Source: DATKZH01 sp964505295
GTDB lineage: Bacteria > Planctomycetota > Planctomycetia > Pirellulales > Thermoguttaceae
NCBI GenBank assembly: GCA_964505295.1
Contig: CAZDHR010000011.1
Location: forward strand, 1 to 41,757
Reading direction: 5' to 3'
DNA length: 41,757 nucleotides
Shown here: positions 8,689 to 18,100 of the stretch, piece after piece
Layout of the letters: every line of letters begins with the position of its first letter
How positions within the stretch are numbered: the first letter of the stretch is position 1
Position numbers and translations under genes: made by a program
The notes under the pieces: generated by a model
What the model was told of the DNA's origin: nothing
Databases searched by the model: none
Seen by the model: the letters and a program-made list of their open reading frames with translations, nothing else

Positions 8689-9084
8689 CTACCGCATCTC
8701 CTGGATCGCCCGGAGCACGTCCTTGCGGCTCACCTGGCCTACCAGGCGACCTTTGTCGAGGACCGGCAGGCGGCGGAACGGCGCGTGCAGGAAAAGACTG
8801 GCGATCTCCACAATGCCCGTGTCGGGACCGACGGTCTTCAGCTCCGTGGACATCAGGTCCTTGACCTTCGCCGTGGGCATGTTGTAGTACTCGGCGTCCA
8901 GGAGGGTCTTCAGGCAATCCCGCTCCGAGAGCATCCCCACGAGCCGCCCCGACTCGTCCACCACCGGCATCCCCGAGATCTAGTGCTTCAGCAAGAGAGC
9001 GATCGCATCATACGCGTCCGTGTCCGGGCGCACGGTGACCAGCTCACTGACCATGCAGTCCGCCGCCTTGATGGCCCATGGCAT
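8689..9084 (-). pseudogene. CBS-domain pair protein interrupted by an in-frame amber codon
   Basis: Translation from ATG 9084 gives MPWAIKAADCMVSELVTVRP, DTDAYDAIALLLKH, then TAG at 8982-8980, and continues in the same frame with ISGMPVVDESGRLVGMLSER through a second CBS repeat (VKDLMSTELKTVGPDTGIVE, FRRLPVLDKGRLVGQVSRKD) to the stop at 8689. Without the TAG it is a standard 131-residue tandem CBS (Bateman) module, which binds adenine nucleotides and regulates partner proteins. The stop sits in the loop before ISGMPVVD, where families have an ordinary residue; one base change (CAG or AAG to TAG) explains it. Possible causes are a real nonsense mutation, a sequencing error or readthrough. The second half alone could restart at ATG 8970 but would lack half a module. 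Confidence 0.75.
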
Positions 9085-9174
9085 CTTCTCACCCCGATTG
9101 CTGCCGATCGAATGCCGCACGGGCGATCCCCACGCCGAGGTGGCGCTCGGCCGGGGGAAACCCCCTCCACCATC

Positions 9175-9597
9175 CTATCGTAGCAAGCGTCGGACGGGCG
9201 GCAAGATCGACAGCACGCTTCGGAGACCGTCGAGGACCCGTCGCCTGAGCGTGAGAGGACCAAGGGGAGGCGGGGGCGCCGGGCCGTAGAGCAACTCCGC
9301 ACGCACCGCCGCGTTGGGGGTCCGCTCGAGCAGGCCCTGCTTGAAGTGCTGGAATTTGTGCACCGAATGCCCTCGGGCCCAAACGAACGTGCTGTACACC
9401 GTCGCCGCCGAGAGCTTCCCCTCCTCCACCAACTCGAGGGCCCGATCGATGAACCCATCCTCTTCCTCGTAGGTGGTGTGGAGGCCGGCTTTGATCTTGT
9501 CCGCGTCCAACTCCGTGGTCGCGGCGTGCGCCGCGGCGGTCGTCAGCACCACGAGCGCCGCGAAGGAAATCAGTCGGGTCAAGGCGTGCCGGGGCAT
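9175..9597 (-). CDS. Small secreted planctomycete protein
   Basis: ATG 9597 is chosen because GGAGG lies about 10 nt upstream on the minus strand. The 140-residue product has a signal peptide (LISFAALVVLTTAAAHA) and a helical domain, ELDADKIKAGLHTTYEEEDG then STFVWARGHSVHKFQHFKQG. This matches, from memory, a small planctomycete family in which an STFVWARKK-like motif is conserved. Function is unknown. The tail after PPPPLGP is low-complexity and basic. It lies 90 bp upstream of the CBS gene on the same strand, so the two may be co-transcribed. Confidence 0.6.
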   Translation of the reverse strand: MPRHALTRLISFAALVVLTTAAAHAATTELDADKIKAGLHTTYEEEDGFIDRALELVEEGKLSAATVYSTFVWARGHSVHKFQHFKQGLLERTPNAAVRAELLYGPAPPPPLGPLTLRRRVLDGLRSVLSILPPVRRLLR

Positions 9598-9706
9598 CGA
9601 CTTCTGCCTCCATCCGAAGGGGCGGAACGACGGGACCAGGGGAAAGGAAGAATTGGCCGAGGGCTTGTATCCGAATTGCCCGACCGACGCAAGGCCAGTG
9701 GAGCCG

Positions 9707-9800
9707 AGAAAAGGTGACACCAAATGTGGGTAGTCCACGTATTCTGCCAGGCGCGATCTTCTCCATCTTCCCCAAATTTGGTGGCTGTCACCTTTTTTTC
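9707..9800. repeat. MITE-like imperfect inverted repeat
   Basis: The left arm (GAAAAGGTGACACCAAATG, from 9707) and the right arm (CCAAATTTGG followed by TGTCACCTTTTTTT, ending near 9799) are imperfect reverse complements around about 45 bp of unrelated DNA. The roughly 94-bp element lies between the divergent small secreted protein and SH3 protein genes. The T-run could also help termination. No transposase is nearby. Confidence 0.5.
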
Positions 9801-9916
9801 AACTGCTCTTGAGCGGGCCGGACATTTTCGCTACAAGCCTGCGGTCTACCTTTCTCCATGCTTTTCGCAGTTCTCGCCCCACGTCACTGGGCCGTTTCGG
9901 CCGGGAGGGCATTTCG

Positions 9917-11326
9917 ATGCGTGCGCGTTTGGCCGCTCTTGTTTCGTTGTTGCCTCTGTTGGCTCTGCCGGCGTACGGCGAGCAGAAGTTTCCCTACACG
10001 GCCTACGTCAACGCCGACGACGTGTACGTTCGGAGCGGGCCCGGCAGGGACTACTACCCGACCAGCAAGCTCCGCACCGGCGACCCGGTCGAGGTCTACC
10101 GGCACGACCCCGGCGGATGGTACGCGATCCGCCCTATCGAGGGGAGCTTCGCCTGGGTCTCCGGCCGATTCCTGGAGGTGGACGAGGACGGCCTGGCCAC
10201 CGTGACCGGCGACCGGGTGGCAGCCCGCGTGGGAAGCGACTTCAGCGACATCCGCGACGTCATTCAGGTCCGGCTCCACCGGGGGGAGATCGTCGAGGTC
10301 CTGGACACCAAAGAGCTGGGCGGCGAAACCGGATCGGGCACGTGGTACAAGATCGCCCCCCCCTCCGGCAGTTTTCGCTGGGTCTTCGGCAAGTTCGTGG
10401 ACGCCAACTACCATCAAAGCGGAGTACGGAAGACGGCTTCCGACTACAGCCCCCTGGTCGAAGCGGCGCGGCCCTCGACCGAGCACGTCGCTCGAACCCC
10501 GGCCGTCTCGGGCCAACCGAGAACGACGGCCCCGGCTGAGACAGCAGGCCGTTGTGCCGACCCCTCGGCCGCCAGCATGCAAACCGCCGAATACGAGTCG
10601 GATTCGACGCGCGCGCGCCAGTTCTCGTCCGAACCGGCCCCGGGAGATCCTTCCAGCCCGGCCGCCACCAGGAGCGGTCGGATCGCGTCCGAGGCGCCGG
10701 TCCGCTACACGAACAAGTTCGTCGATCCGGCCCGCGCCCCGGAGGGCACCGCGACGATGCGGCGTCTTTCGCCCGAGGAGTTCCAGGCCGAGTTGGAAGA
10801 AATCGACGTGGAGTTGTCGGTGATGCTTGCCGAGGAGCCGACCGTGTGGAAGCTCGACAAGCTGGTCCTCCGTGCCCAATCGCTCATGGCCGAGGCCGAG
10901 ACCGCCGTCGAGCGGGGCCGGGTGCGGCTTCTGGCCAACAAGATCGCCCAATCGGAGGACATCAAGCGCCGCTACGACGCGGTGGGCACGGCGCGCACGG
11001 TCGCGGAGCGGCAGAACCGGCAGTTGTCCGATCTGGCCGAAGCGCGCGACCGCGCCCGGCCGCCGCTTGCCTCGTCGGGCCGATTCGACGGGGATGGGCG
11101 GCTGGTGCGCGTGGTGCCGCCCAAACTGGGCACCCCTCGCTATGCCCTGGTCGACCGGAACGGCGACCTCCGCTGCTACGTGACCCCGGCGCCGGGCATC
11201 AACCTGAACTACTACGTGGGCCGCCAGATCGGCATCAACGGCATCCGCGGCTACCTCACCGACAACCGGGCCCAGCACGTCACGGCCAAGCACGTTAGCC
11301 TGCTCGACGCCAAGGTGAGAAGGTAA
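9917..11326 (+). CDS. Secreted protein with two SH3b-like domains
   Basis: ATG 9917 follows GGGAGGG and starts a clear signal peptide (RARLAALVSLLPLLALPAYG), giving 469 residues. SH3b-like domain 1 is at about 25-88 (TAYVNADDVYVRSGPGRDYY, with GGWYAIRPIEGSFAWVSGRF) and domain 2 at about 93-163 (GSGTWYKIAPPSGSFRWVFG). A disordered Pro/Ser/Ala-rich linker (170-265) leads to a helical region (EEFQAELEEIDVELSVMLAE) and a C-terminal beta-rich part (RYALVDRNGDLRCYVTPAPG, YYVGRQIGINGIRGYLTDN). Bacterial SH3b domains usually bind cell-wall or other surface ligands, so an envelope role is inferred. No catalytic domain is visible. Confidence 0.75.
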   Translation: MRARLAALVSLLPLLALPAYGEQKFPYTAYVNADDVYVRSGPGRDYYPTSKLRTGDPVEVYRHDPGGWYAIRPIEGSFAWVSGRFLEVDEDGLATVTGDRVAARVGSDFSDIRDVIQVRLHRGEIVEVLDTKELGGETGSGTWYKIAPPSGSFRWVFGKFVDANYHQSGVRKTASDYSPLVEAARPSTEHVARTPAVSGQPRTTAPAETAGRCADPSAASMQTAEYESDSTRARQFSSEPAPGDPSSPAATRSGRIASEAPVRYTNKFVDPARAPEGTATMRRLSPEEFQAELEEIDVELSVMLAEEPTVWKLDKLVLRAQSLMAEAETAVERGRVRLLANKIAQSEDIKRRYDAVGTARTVAERQNRQLSDLAEARDRARPPLASSGRFDGDGRLVRVVPPKLGTPRYALVDRNGDLRCYVTPAPGINLNYYVGRQIGINGIRGYLTDNRAQHVTAKHVSLLDAKVRR

Positions 11327-11341
11327 ACGACAGCCGTCGTT

Positions 11342-11380
11342 GTCACCCCGTCACCCCCTCACCCCATCACCCCGTCACCG
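11342..11380. repeat. Short tandem repeat, about 9 bp unit
   Basis: About four copies of a TCACCCCNN-type unit lie immediately 5' of the CYTH gene start. They could be a slippage-prone tract, and they leave the next gene with no good ribosome-binding site. Confidence 0.5.
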
Positions 11381-11387
11381 GTGCCCA

Positions 11388-11891
11388 TTGCGGAACATCG
11401 AACTGAAGGCCCGGCTCACGGATTGGGACGCGGCGCGAGAGGTCGCCGAGGCGGTGGCCACCAAGCGATCGGCCACGCAGCATCAGGTCGACACGTACTT
11501 CCCTTGCCGCCAGGGGCGACTGAAGCTCCGTCAGATCAACGGGCTGTCGGCCCAGTTGGTCTGGTACGCGCGGGCCGACGAGCCGGGGCCGAGGCCGAGC
11601 GACTACGTGCTGGTGCCGGTTTCCCATCCCGAGACGCTCAAGGCGGCCCTGACCGCCGCGTTGGGGGTGCGTTGCGTGGTCGAGAAGAGGCGCGAGATCT
11701 TCTTGTACCACAACGTGCGGATCCACCTCGACGAGGTCGAGGGCCTGGGACACTTCCTGGAGTTCGAGGCCGTGATCGGACCCGAGGACGACGAAGCGAC
11801 CGGACACCGCCGGCTGGAAGAGCTGGCCCGGCGATTCTCGGTGGCCGTCGGGCAGATGCTGTCCGGGTCCTATGCCGACATGATCTCGTGA
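11388..11891 (+). CDS. CYTH-domain protein (class IV adenylate cyclase/triphosphatase-like)
   Basis: TTG 11388 is taken as the start because the family begins at RNIELKARLTDWDAAREVAE with the N-terminal ExK signature. The frame extends upstream to ATG 11340, but only through the tandem repeat. The 167-residue product shows conserved CYTH strands: HQVDTYFPCRQGRLKLRQIN, VEKRREIFLYHNVRIHLDEV and LGHFLEFEAVI. CYTH enzymes hydrolyse or cyclise nucleoside or thiamine triphosphates, or inorganic triphosphate, in a Mg-dependent beta-tunnel. The CyaB-like subgroup is the best fit; the substrate cannot be told from sequence. There is no clear ribosome-binding site. Confidence 0.8.
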   Translation: MRNIELKARLTDWDAAREVAEAVATKRSATQHQVDTYFPCRQGRLKLRQINGLSAQLVWYARADEPGPRPSDYVLVPVSHPETLKAALTAALGVRCVVEKRREIFLYHNVRIHLDEVEGLGHFLEFEAVIGPEDDEATGHRRLEELARRFSVAVGQMLSGSYADMIS

Positions 11892-12015
11892 GGTCGCGCG
11901 GGCCAGGCCTTGCCCCTCTTGGTGGCGATTGTTGCCACCCCTCAGATGTGTGGGCGGCCCGCGTGCGTGTCTTGCCGCATGGGCGTCTGTCTCGATGCAC
12001 CTAAAGCGCTATTTA

Positions 12016-12029
12016 TCACAAACTTGTGA
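12016..12029. promoter_or_regulatory. Palindrome TCACAA-AC-TTGTGA upstream of gltA
   Basis: A perfect 14-bp dyad lies 22 bp upstream of the candidate -35 box of the citrate synthase promoter. The half-site TTGTGA resembles CRP/FNR-family half-sites, but the orientation is inverted relative to TGTGA-N6-TCACA. It is a plausible operator; its regulator is unknown. Confidence 0.4.
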
Positions 12030-12050
12030 CCTATGCGTGGTCGGGGGAGA

Positions 12051-12078
12051 TTGCTGCCGCCCGGCCGGCTGCTAGACT
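12051..12078 (+). promoter_or_regulatory. Candidate sigma70-type promoter for citrate synthase
   Basis: TTGCTG (12051-12056), a 16-bp spacer and TAGACT (12073-12078) lie 80 bp upstream of the gltA ATG and just downstream of the 12016-12029 palindrome. Confidence 0.45.
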
Positions 12079-12158
12079 GAAGAGGCTTGGGGCCGGCCAC
12101 GACCGCGCTGCCAAGTGCGCAAGTGACTCCGCTTCAACCAGATAGGGTAAGCAAAGCC

Positions 12159-13445
12159 ATGAGCGATACCGCCAAACTGCACCTTGGGGACAAAGTCTTT
12201 GAGTTACCGATCCGGGTCGGCAGCGAAGGGAATCGGGCGATCGACATCTCCAAATTGTGGGCCCAGACCGGCCACATCACCCTCGATGACGGGTACGCCA
12301 ACACCGGCTCCACGACCAGCGAGATTACCTACGTGGACGGCGAGAACGGCGCGCTTCGTTATCGGGGGTACCCGGTCGAGGTGCTCGCCGAGCGGTGTGA
12401 CTTCACCGAGACGGCCTACCTGCTGATCTACGGCGATTTGCCGTCGGCCGAGCAGTTGGAGGAGTTTCGGGCCAACGTCCGCATCCACACGCTTCTGCAC
12501 GAGGGGATGAAGACGATTTTTGCCGGGGCTCCGCGAGACGCTCACCCCATGGCCATCCTCAGTTCGGTCGTCGGCGCGCTGGCGGTCTACTGCGACGATT
12601 CCCTCGACCCCCGCGACCCGGAACAGCGGGAATTGGCGATCTACCGCATGATGGGCAAGATGCCCGCCATTGCGGCGTTCAGCCACAAGCAGTCGATCGG
12701 CGAGCCGTTCATCTATCCGGAAAACCGGCTGACGTACTGCCAGAACTTCCTCCAGATGATGTTCGCCGTGCCCAGCGAGCGATACGAGATGGACCCGGCG
12801 TTCGTCGACGCGTTGAACCTGGTGTTGATCATCCACGCGGATCACGGGCAGAACTGCAGCACCTCGGCGGTCCGCATGGTCGGCTCCAGCACGGTGAATC
12901 TGTTCTCCAGCATCTCGGCCGGCATCTACGCGCTCTGGGGGGCCCTGCACGGCGGGGCAAACGAAGCGTGCATCAACATGCTGGAGATGATTCTCGAGGA
13001 CAACCGCGATCTGGGCAAGTACATCGATAGGGCAAGAGACCCCAACGACGAGTTCCGGCTGATGGGGTTCGGCCACCGGATCTACAAGAACTACGATCCC
13101 CGGGCGAAGATCATCAAGGAGGTCTGCCACCGGCTGCTGGAGAAGCACGCACAAGAAGACCCGCTGTTCGAGCTCGCCCAGGAGCTGGAAGAAGTCGCCT
13201 TGAGCGATCCGTACTTCGTCGAGCGAAAGCTCTATCCCAACGTCGACTTCTACTCGGGGATCATCTATCGCCTGATGGGCATCCCGAAGAACATGTACAC
13301 GGTGCTCTTCGCCCTGGGCCGCCTGCCCGGCTGGATTGCCCATTGGCGCGAGATGCACCTCTCGCCCAGCATGCGGATCCACCGCCCCCGCCAGCTCTAC
13401 ACCGGTTACAACGAGCGGGAGTTCGTGCCGCTGATCAAGCGGTGA
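12159..13445 (+). CDS. gltA: Citrate synthase (type II, GltA)
   Basis: Condenses acetyl-CoA and oxaloacetate to citrate at the entry of the TCA cycle. The 428-residue product from ATG 12159 matches the length of Escherichia coli GltA (427). The catalytic residues align almost by number: His264 in ALHGGANEAC, His306 in MGFGHRIYKNYDPRA and Asp363 in YPNVDFYSG. LIIHADHGQNCSTSAVRMVG and the C-terminal WIAHWREMHLS are also typical. The N-terminal beta domain of the hexameric type is present (LHLGDKVFELPIRVGSEGNR), with GYANTGSTTSEITYVDGENG just after it. The ribosome-binding site is weak (AGGG). A candidate promoter and operator lie upstream, and the gene appears monocistronic. Confidence 0.97.
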   Translation: MSDTAKLHLGDKVFELPIRVGSEGNRAIDISKLWAQTGHITLDDGYANTGSTTSEITYVDGENGALRYRGYPVEVLAERCDFTETAYLLIYGDLPSAEQLEEFRANVRIHTLLHEGMKTIFAGAPRDAHPMAILSSVVGALAVYCDDSLDPRDPEQRELAIYRMMGKMPAIAAFSHKQSIGEPFIYPENRLTYCQNFLQMMFAVPSERYEMDPAFVDALNLVLIIHADHGQNCSTSAVRMVGSSTVNLFSSISAGIYALWGALHGGANEACINMLEMILEDNRDLGKYIDRARDPNDEFRLMGFGHRIYKNYDPRAKIIKEVCHRLLEKHAQEDPLFELAQELEEVALSDPYFVERKLYPNVDFYSGIIYRLMGIPKNMYTVLFALGRLPGWIAHWREMHLSPSMRIHRPRQLYTGYNEREFVPLIKR

Positions 13446-13863
13446 GCGTCTCGGGTGTCGTGCCATCACACGCCAGCCCGGCAGGACGGGAACTCGTGCC
13501 TCGGGGCTCTGTCATGGGGATCGTCTCGTGCCCCGGCTCTGCCCGCCCACGCGAGGTGGAGTCTCCTGCGCGAAATGCCCATCTTGCCTAACCGCCCTTG
13601 ATTACCTTGTCCGCGGGTGCCGCAACTTCCCGTGGCGCTCGGCGCCGGTTCGCGCCGATGATGGAAGGTGAATCGGTTTGTCGCGGAGTTCCGGTCGCCG
13701 GGGATCCGCACCCCGGCTTGCCTGCAAAGCCCGCAGCACAGGCTTCCGGCCTGTGGAATTGAGGGTATTGGCAAAAATTAGGTATGCAGGCAAGATGCCT
13801 AGGCTGCATTGCCGCCGCACGGCTCGTCCGTGCAAGTCGGACTATTTTCGGATCCAGGGGGGT
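13446..13863. repeat. Intergenic region with two short palindromes
   Basis: No gene was seen. Two hairpins of a kind common between planctomycete genes are present: arms CACAGGC/GCCTGTG at 13737-13755, and AGGCA-AGA-TGCCT at 13788-13800. An imperfect direct repeat (CTCGTGCC...GGCTCTG type) lies at about 13494-13545. Confidence 0.5.
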
Positions 13864-14889
13864 ATGATGCGGGAATCTCGCTGTGGAGTAGTGTGCTCGC
13901 TCACCGTGTTGACGGTGGTGGCGGTTACGTCACTTTCGAGAGCAGAGTCCATCGCTGAGTTGGCGGCCAGTCGCGTGATTGCGCCCGCCCGCCAAGACCC
14001 GGCCGAGAAGGCACCGGTGGTCTCCAGTGTGGCATTGAACCCGGCGGGGGAGCTACTGGCCACCGTGGGGGACGATCATCTGGTCTGGCTTTGGGACGCC
14101 CGGGGCGGCCAGTTGCTCCGCCGGCTGGCGGCCCACAGCGACTGGGTCGAGAGCGCGGAGTTCAGCCCCGATGGCAGCATCCTGGCCACGGCGGGGCGTG
14201 ACGGGCGGATTGCGCTCTGGTCCCCCGAGTCCGAGCGGCCATTTCGCACGTTGCCCGAGCAGCCGGACGGCGTCTGCGCGTTGGCCTTCACCCCGGACGG
14301 TCGCCTGTTGGCGGCGGCCGGCCATGGCGATGCGGTGTGGTTGTACGACGGGCGGACCGGGGAGGCGCAAGGAGTGCTCGACGCGCCGTGTCGCGACCTC
14401 CGCGCGCTGGCCTGCTCGCCCGACAGTACCCGGCTGGCCGCGGCCGGACGCACCGGCTGCATCCGGATCTGGGACCTCTCGACCGGTCGGCCGGCGCACG
14501 ACCTTGGGCAGCATCGGCGACGCGTGCGAGCGCTGGCCTATTCGGCCGACGGCACGCGGCTTGCGTCGGGCGGGGATGAGCGGAGCATCTTGGTTTGGGA
14601 CACGGCCACGGGAAGCCTGGTCGACACCCTGCCGCGGCGTCCGGGCGCAGTCTTGTCGTTGGCGTTCTGTGGGTCGAAGAAACTGGCCGCCGGCTCGAGT
14701 GACAACCTGATCCGCGTGTGGGATCTCGATACACGGGCCGAAGCGCTTCGCCTGGTCGGTCACACCGGGTCGGTCACCGCGCTGGTTTGGGACGCGCAGG
14801 CCTGTGAGCTCGTTTCCGGGAGCTTCGACACGACCGTCCGGTTCTGGCCGCTGGGAGAGAGCAAGTTCAAGACCGCGTCCCGGCGATAG
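13864..14889 (+). CDS. Secreted WD40 beta-propeller protein
   Basis: ATG 13864 (ATGATG) follows a G-rich AGGGGGG ribosome-binding site. The 341-residue product has a signal peptide (CGVVCSLTVLTVVAVTSLSRA) and seven WD40 repeats, enough for one closed seven-blade propeller. Blades are marked by VWLWDARG, IALWSPES, VWLYDGRT, IRIWDLST, ILVWDTAT, IRVWDLDT and VRFWPLGE. Propellers are protein-interaction platforms, and an extracytoplasmic location is inferred. No enzymatic domain is fused, unlike many planctomycete WD40 kinases. Confidence 0.85.
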   Translation: MMRESRCGVVCSLTVLTVVAVTSLSRAESIAELAASRVIAPARQDPAEKAPVVSSVALNPAGELLATVGDDHLVWLWDARGGQLLRRLAAHSDWVESAEFSPDGSILATAGRDGRIALWSPESERPFRTLPEQPDGVCALAFTPDGRLLAAAGHGDAVWLYDGRTGEAQGVLDAPCRDLRALACSPDSTRLAAAGRTGCIRIWDLSTGRPAHDLGQHRRRVRALAYSADGTRLASGGDERSILVWDTATGSLVDTLPRRPGAVLSLAFCGSKKLAAGSSDNLIRVWDLDTRAEALRLVGHTGSVTALVWDAQACELVSGSFDTTVRFWPLGESKFKTASRR

Positions 14890-15112
14890 TCCGTTCGATC
14901 TTTGGCCCGCCAGGGCATTTGAGTGGCTTGGAGTGACCGCATTCATGCGGTCCGAGAAGCAGGAAGCAAGGAAGACTTCCACCCGATGAATCGGGTCACG
15001 ACGAACGTTTCAAGAATATACTCAGCAAAGCAAGGGTAGCGGCGCTTGGGCGACTCGCACGGCGGAGCCTTGGCCCGGGCGACGGATCGCATTTCGTACA
15101 CGGAGGTATCTC

Positions 15113-18100
15113 GTGGGCTGGTTTGGCAAAACGTTCAAGCGGCACCGCCGTGGTCGCCGCCCGTCGTCGTCTTCTCGCGTTTCCGCGCCGGCGCCCCGGA
15201 GACGGTCGCGAATCTGTCGGTTCGAAGAGGTGGAGCCGCGTCAACTCCTTAGCGCCGCGCCGATTGAGGTAGGAGCGGTCTACTTCGAGGAGGCGACCAG
15301 CCAGGACGAGACCGGCGACGTCATCGAGATCACCTGGACCGGCGGCGCGCCCGGCACCCAACTGACCGAACTGACGATCGACACCGACAAGTTCGGCGAC
15401 GGTCTGACCATCGGCGACGTTTTTTTCGACACCGAATCGGGCGGCGACGGCGTGTTCGGCTCGTTCGGACTGTCGATTGACCAGGCCGGCGGCATCGATT
15501 CGGTCCAGGCCACGTTGGTCGACGGCGGAAGCACACTGCGGATTACCTTCACCGGCTTCGATCCCGGCGAGAAGCTTTGCCTTAGCGTCGACGTCGACGA
15601 AAAGGGCTACACCAGCGCCAGCGCGGTGGCCGAAGGAAACGAGTTCGAAGGCTCGATCCTGTCTGCCACATTCACCGCCCCGCACTACTACGAGGCTACC
15701 GGCAGCGATATCTTCCTCGACTATTACGACGGCAACCTGAGCGGCACCGGCTTGGATCTGCCGCCCGACGACTACATGCCGCCCAGCGACGAGCCCCGAC
15801 CCGTCCATACGGCCGGCGCGGTCTTCTCCCTGGAGCAGACGCCGCTGCCGATCCGCATCGCCGGGACCGTGTTCGAGGACCTCGACCTGGACAACCAGCA
15901 GGACGCGGGCGAGCCCGGACTGGACGGCGTCACGTTGGAGCTGTACCAGTGGGAGGACGGTGCGTACGCGGCCACCGGCCAGACGACGGCGACCGACGCG
16001 CAGGGCGACTATCGCTTCGACGGGCTACTGCCCGGGACGTACCAAGTCGTCGAGTTGCAGCCGGAGCCGTACCTCAGCGTGGGCGCTAGCGCCGGCACGG
16101 TCGACGGCGAGACCCGCGGCACGGTCGTCTCGCCCAACGTGATCGGCCAGATCGAGCTTCTCGGCGGCGACGACAGCGTCGACAACGACTTCGCCGAGAC
16201 CCAGCCGGTCACTCTCAGCGGACACGTCTACCACGATGCCGACAACGATGGGGTGATGGACTCGGGCGAGGCGGGCATCGCCGACGTCCTCGTGCGCGTG
16301 ACCGACCGCTCCAGTCCGTCCGGCCCCAGCTCCTCGCTCGACGCCATCGAGGTCCTCACCGACTCGGACGGCTACTGGGAAGTCACCGGCCTCTATCCGG
16401 GCGAGTTCTGGGTGGAAGAAGTGCAGCCCGACGGATACGTCGACGGGCTCGACGCGGCCGGCAGCGCCGGCGGCACGGCCCACAACCCCGGCGATCGCAT
16501 CGACGGGTTCGAGCTCGCGGGTGGACAGTCGGGCCGGAACTACGACTTCGGCGAGCTGCTACCCAGCAGCATCAGCGGTCGCGTCATCGCCGACGCCAAC
16601 GGCAACTGCACGTACGACTCCGGCGATTCACTCCTGGCCAACGTGACCGTGTACCTGCTCGGCGCCTCCGGGAAACGCATCGCCGGCACCACCACCGACG
16701 CCCAGGGCGAATACGCCTTCACGGATCTGGCGCCCGGCGTCTACGGCGTCGAGGAGATTCAGCCGGAAGACTACTACGACGGATCGGACCACGTCGGCTC
16801 GGAAGGCGGCACGCTCGCGCCGCCCGATTCGATCGTCGCCGTCACGCTCGTCTCCGGCACCGACGCGATCCGGTACGACTTCTGCGAGCTGGAGCCGGCC
16901 AGCCTCTCCGGCTTCGTCTACGTCGACGAAAACCAGAACGGCGTGCGCAACGCGGGCGAGGCGCCCATCGCCGGGGTCGAGCTGGAGTTACTCGACAAGC
17001 ACGGTACACCGACCGGCATCACGACCACTACCGATGCCTCGGGCTTCTACCGGTTCGACGACCTCCAGCCGCAAACCACCTACGGAGTGGCCGAGGTCCA
17101 GCCCGGCGGTTACTACGACGGGCTCGACGCGGCCGGCACGGCCGGCGGCACGGCTGAGAACCCCGGCGACAAGATCACCGGCGCCCTGCTCGCGGCCGGC
17201 GTCGAGGCCGAACAGTACAACTTCGGCGAGCTTCGGCCGGCCAGCATCAGCGGGCGCGTGCACGCCGAGCTGAACGGGGATTGCATCCCCGACTCGGGCG
17301 AGCCGCTGTTGGCGGGCGTGACGATCTACCTCCTCGACATGTACGGCAATCAGATCGACGTCACCACGACCGACGAGAACGGCCAGTACATCTTCCGCAA
17401 TCTGGAGCCGGGCACGTACGGAGTCGAGGAGGTGCAGCCGTCCGGCTATTTCGACGGCCGCGACCACGTCGGTTCGGCCGGCGGCACGCTGGACGGCAAC
17501 GATCGGATCATCGGCGCGAAGCTGATCTCGGGGACGGACGCCGTCGACTACAACTTCTGCGAGCTCGTGCCGGCGAGCATCTCCGGCTACGTCTTCCAGG
17601 ACGGCGCGACCATCGAAGTGGGCCCGTTCAGCGAGACGCCCGACCCGGCCGACGTCCGCGACGGCGTGCGCACACCGGACGACACGCCGATTGCCGGCGT
17701 GGTGCTGCGACTGGGCGACGCCACCGGCCAGCCGATCCTCGACGCGGACGGCCAGCCGCGAATCGCCGTCACCAACGCCCGCGGGTTCTACCAGTTCACC
17801 AACCTCGAGCCGGGATACTACACGATTTTCGAGGTCCATCCCGACGGCTACGTCGACGCCATCGACACCCCCGGCTCCGTAGGCGGCACTGCGGTCAACC
17901 CCCACGAGACGGTCAACCCGACGATCCTGGGCCAACTGACGGTCGACCCGAACGACGACGCGATCATCGGCATCCGGCTTGCGGCGGGCGATCGGGCCGT
18001 GTCGTACAACTTCAGCGAAGTCGTGGTGGTCGAGCTGCCGTATATTACCCCGCCTCCGCCTACTCCGGACCCGACTCCCGAGCCGACCCCGGCCGTGCCT

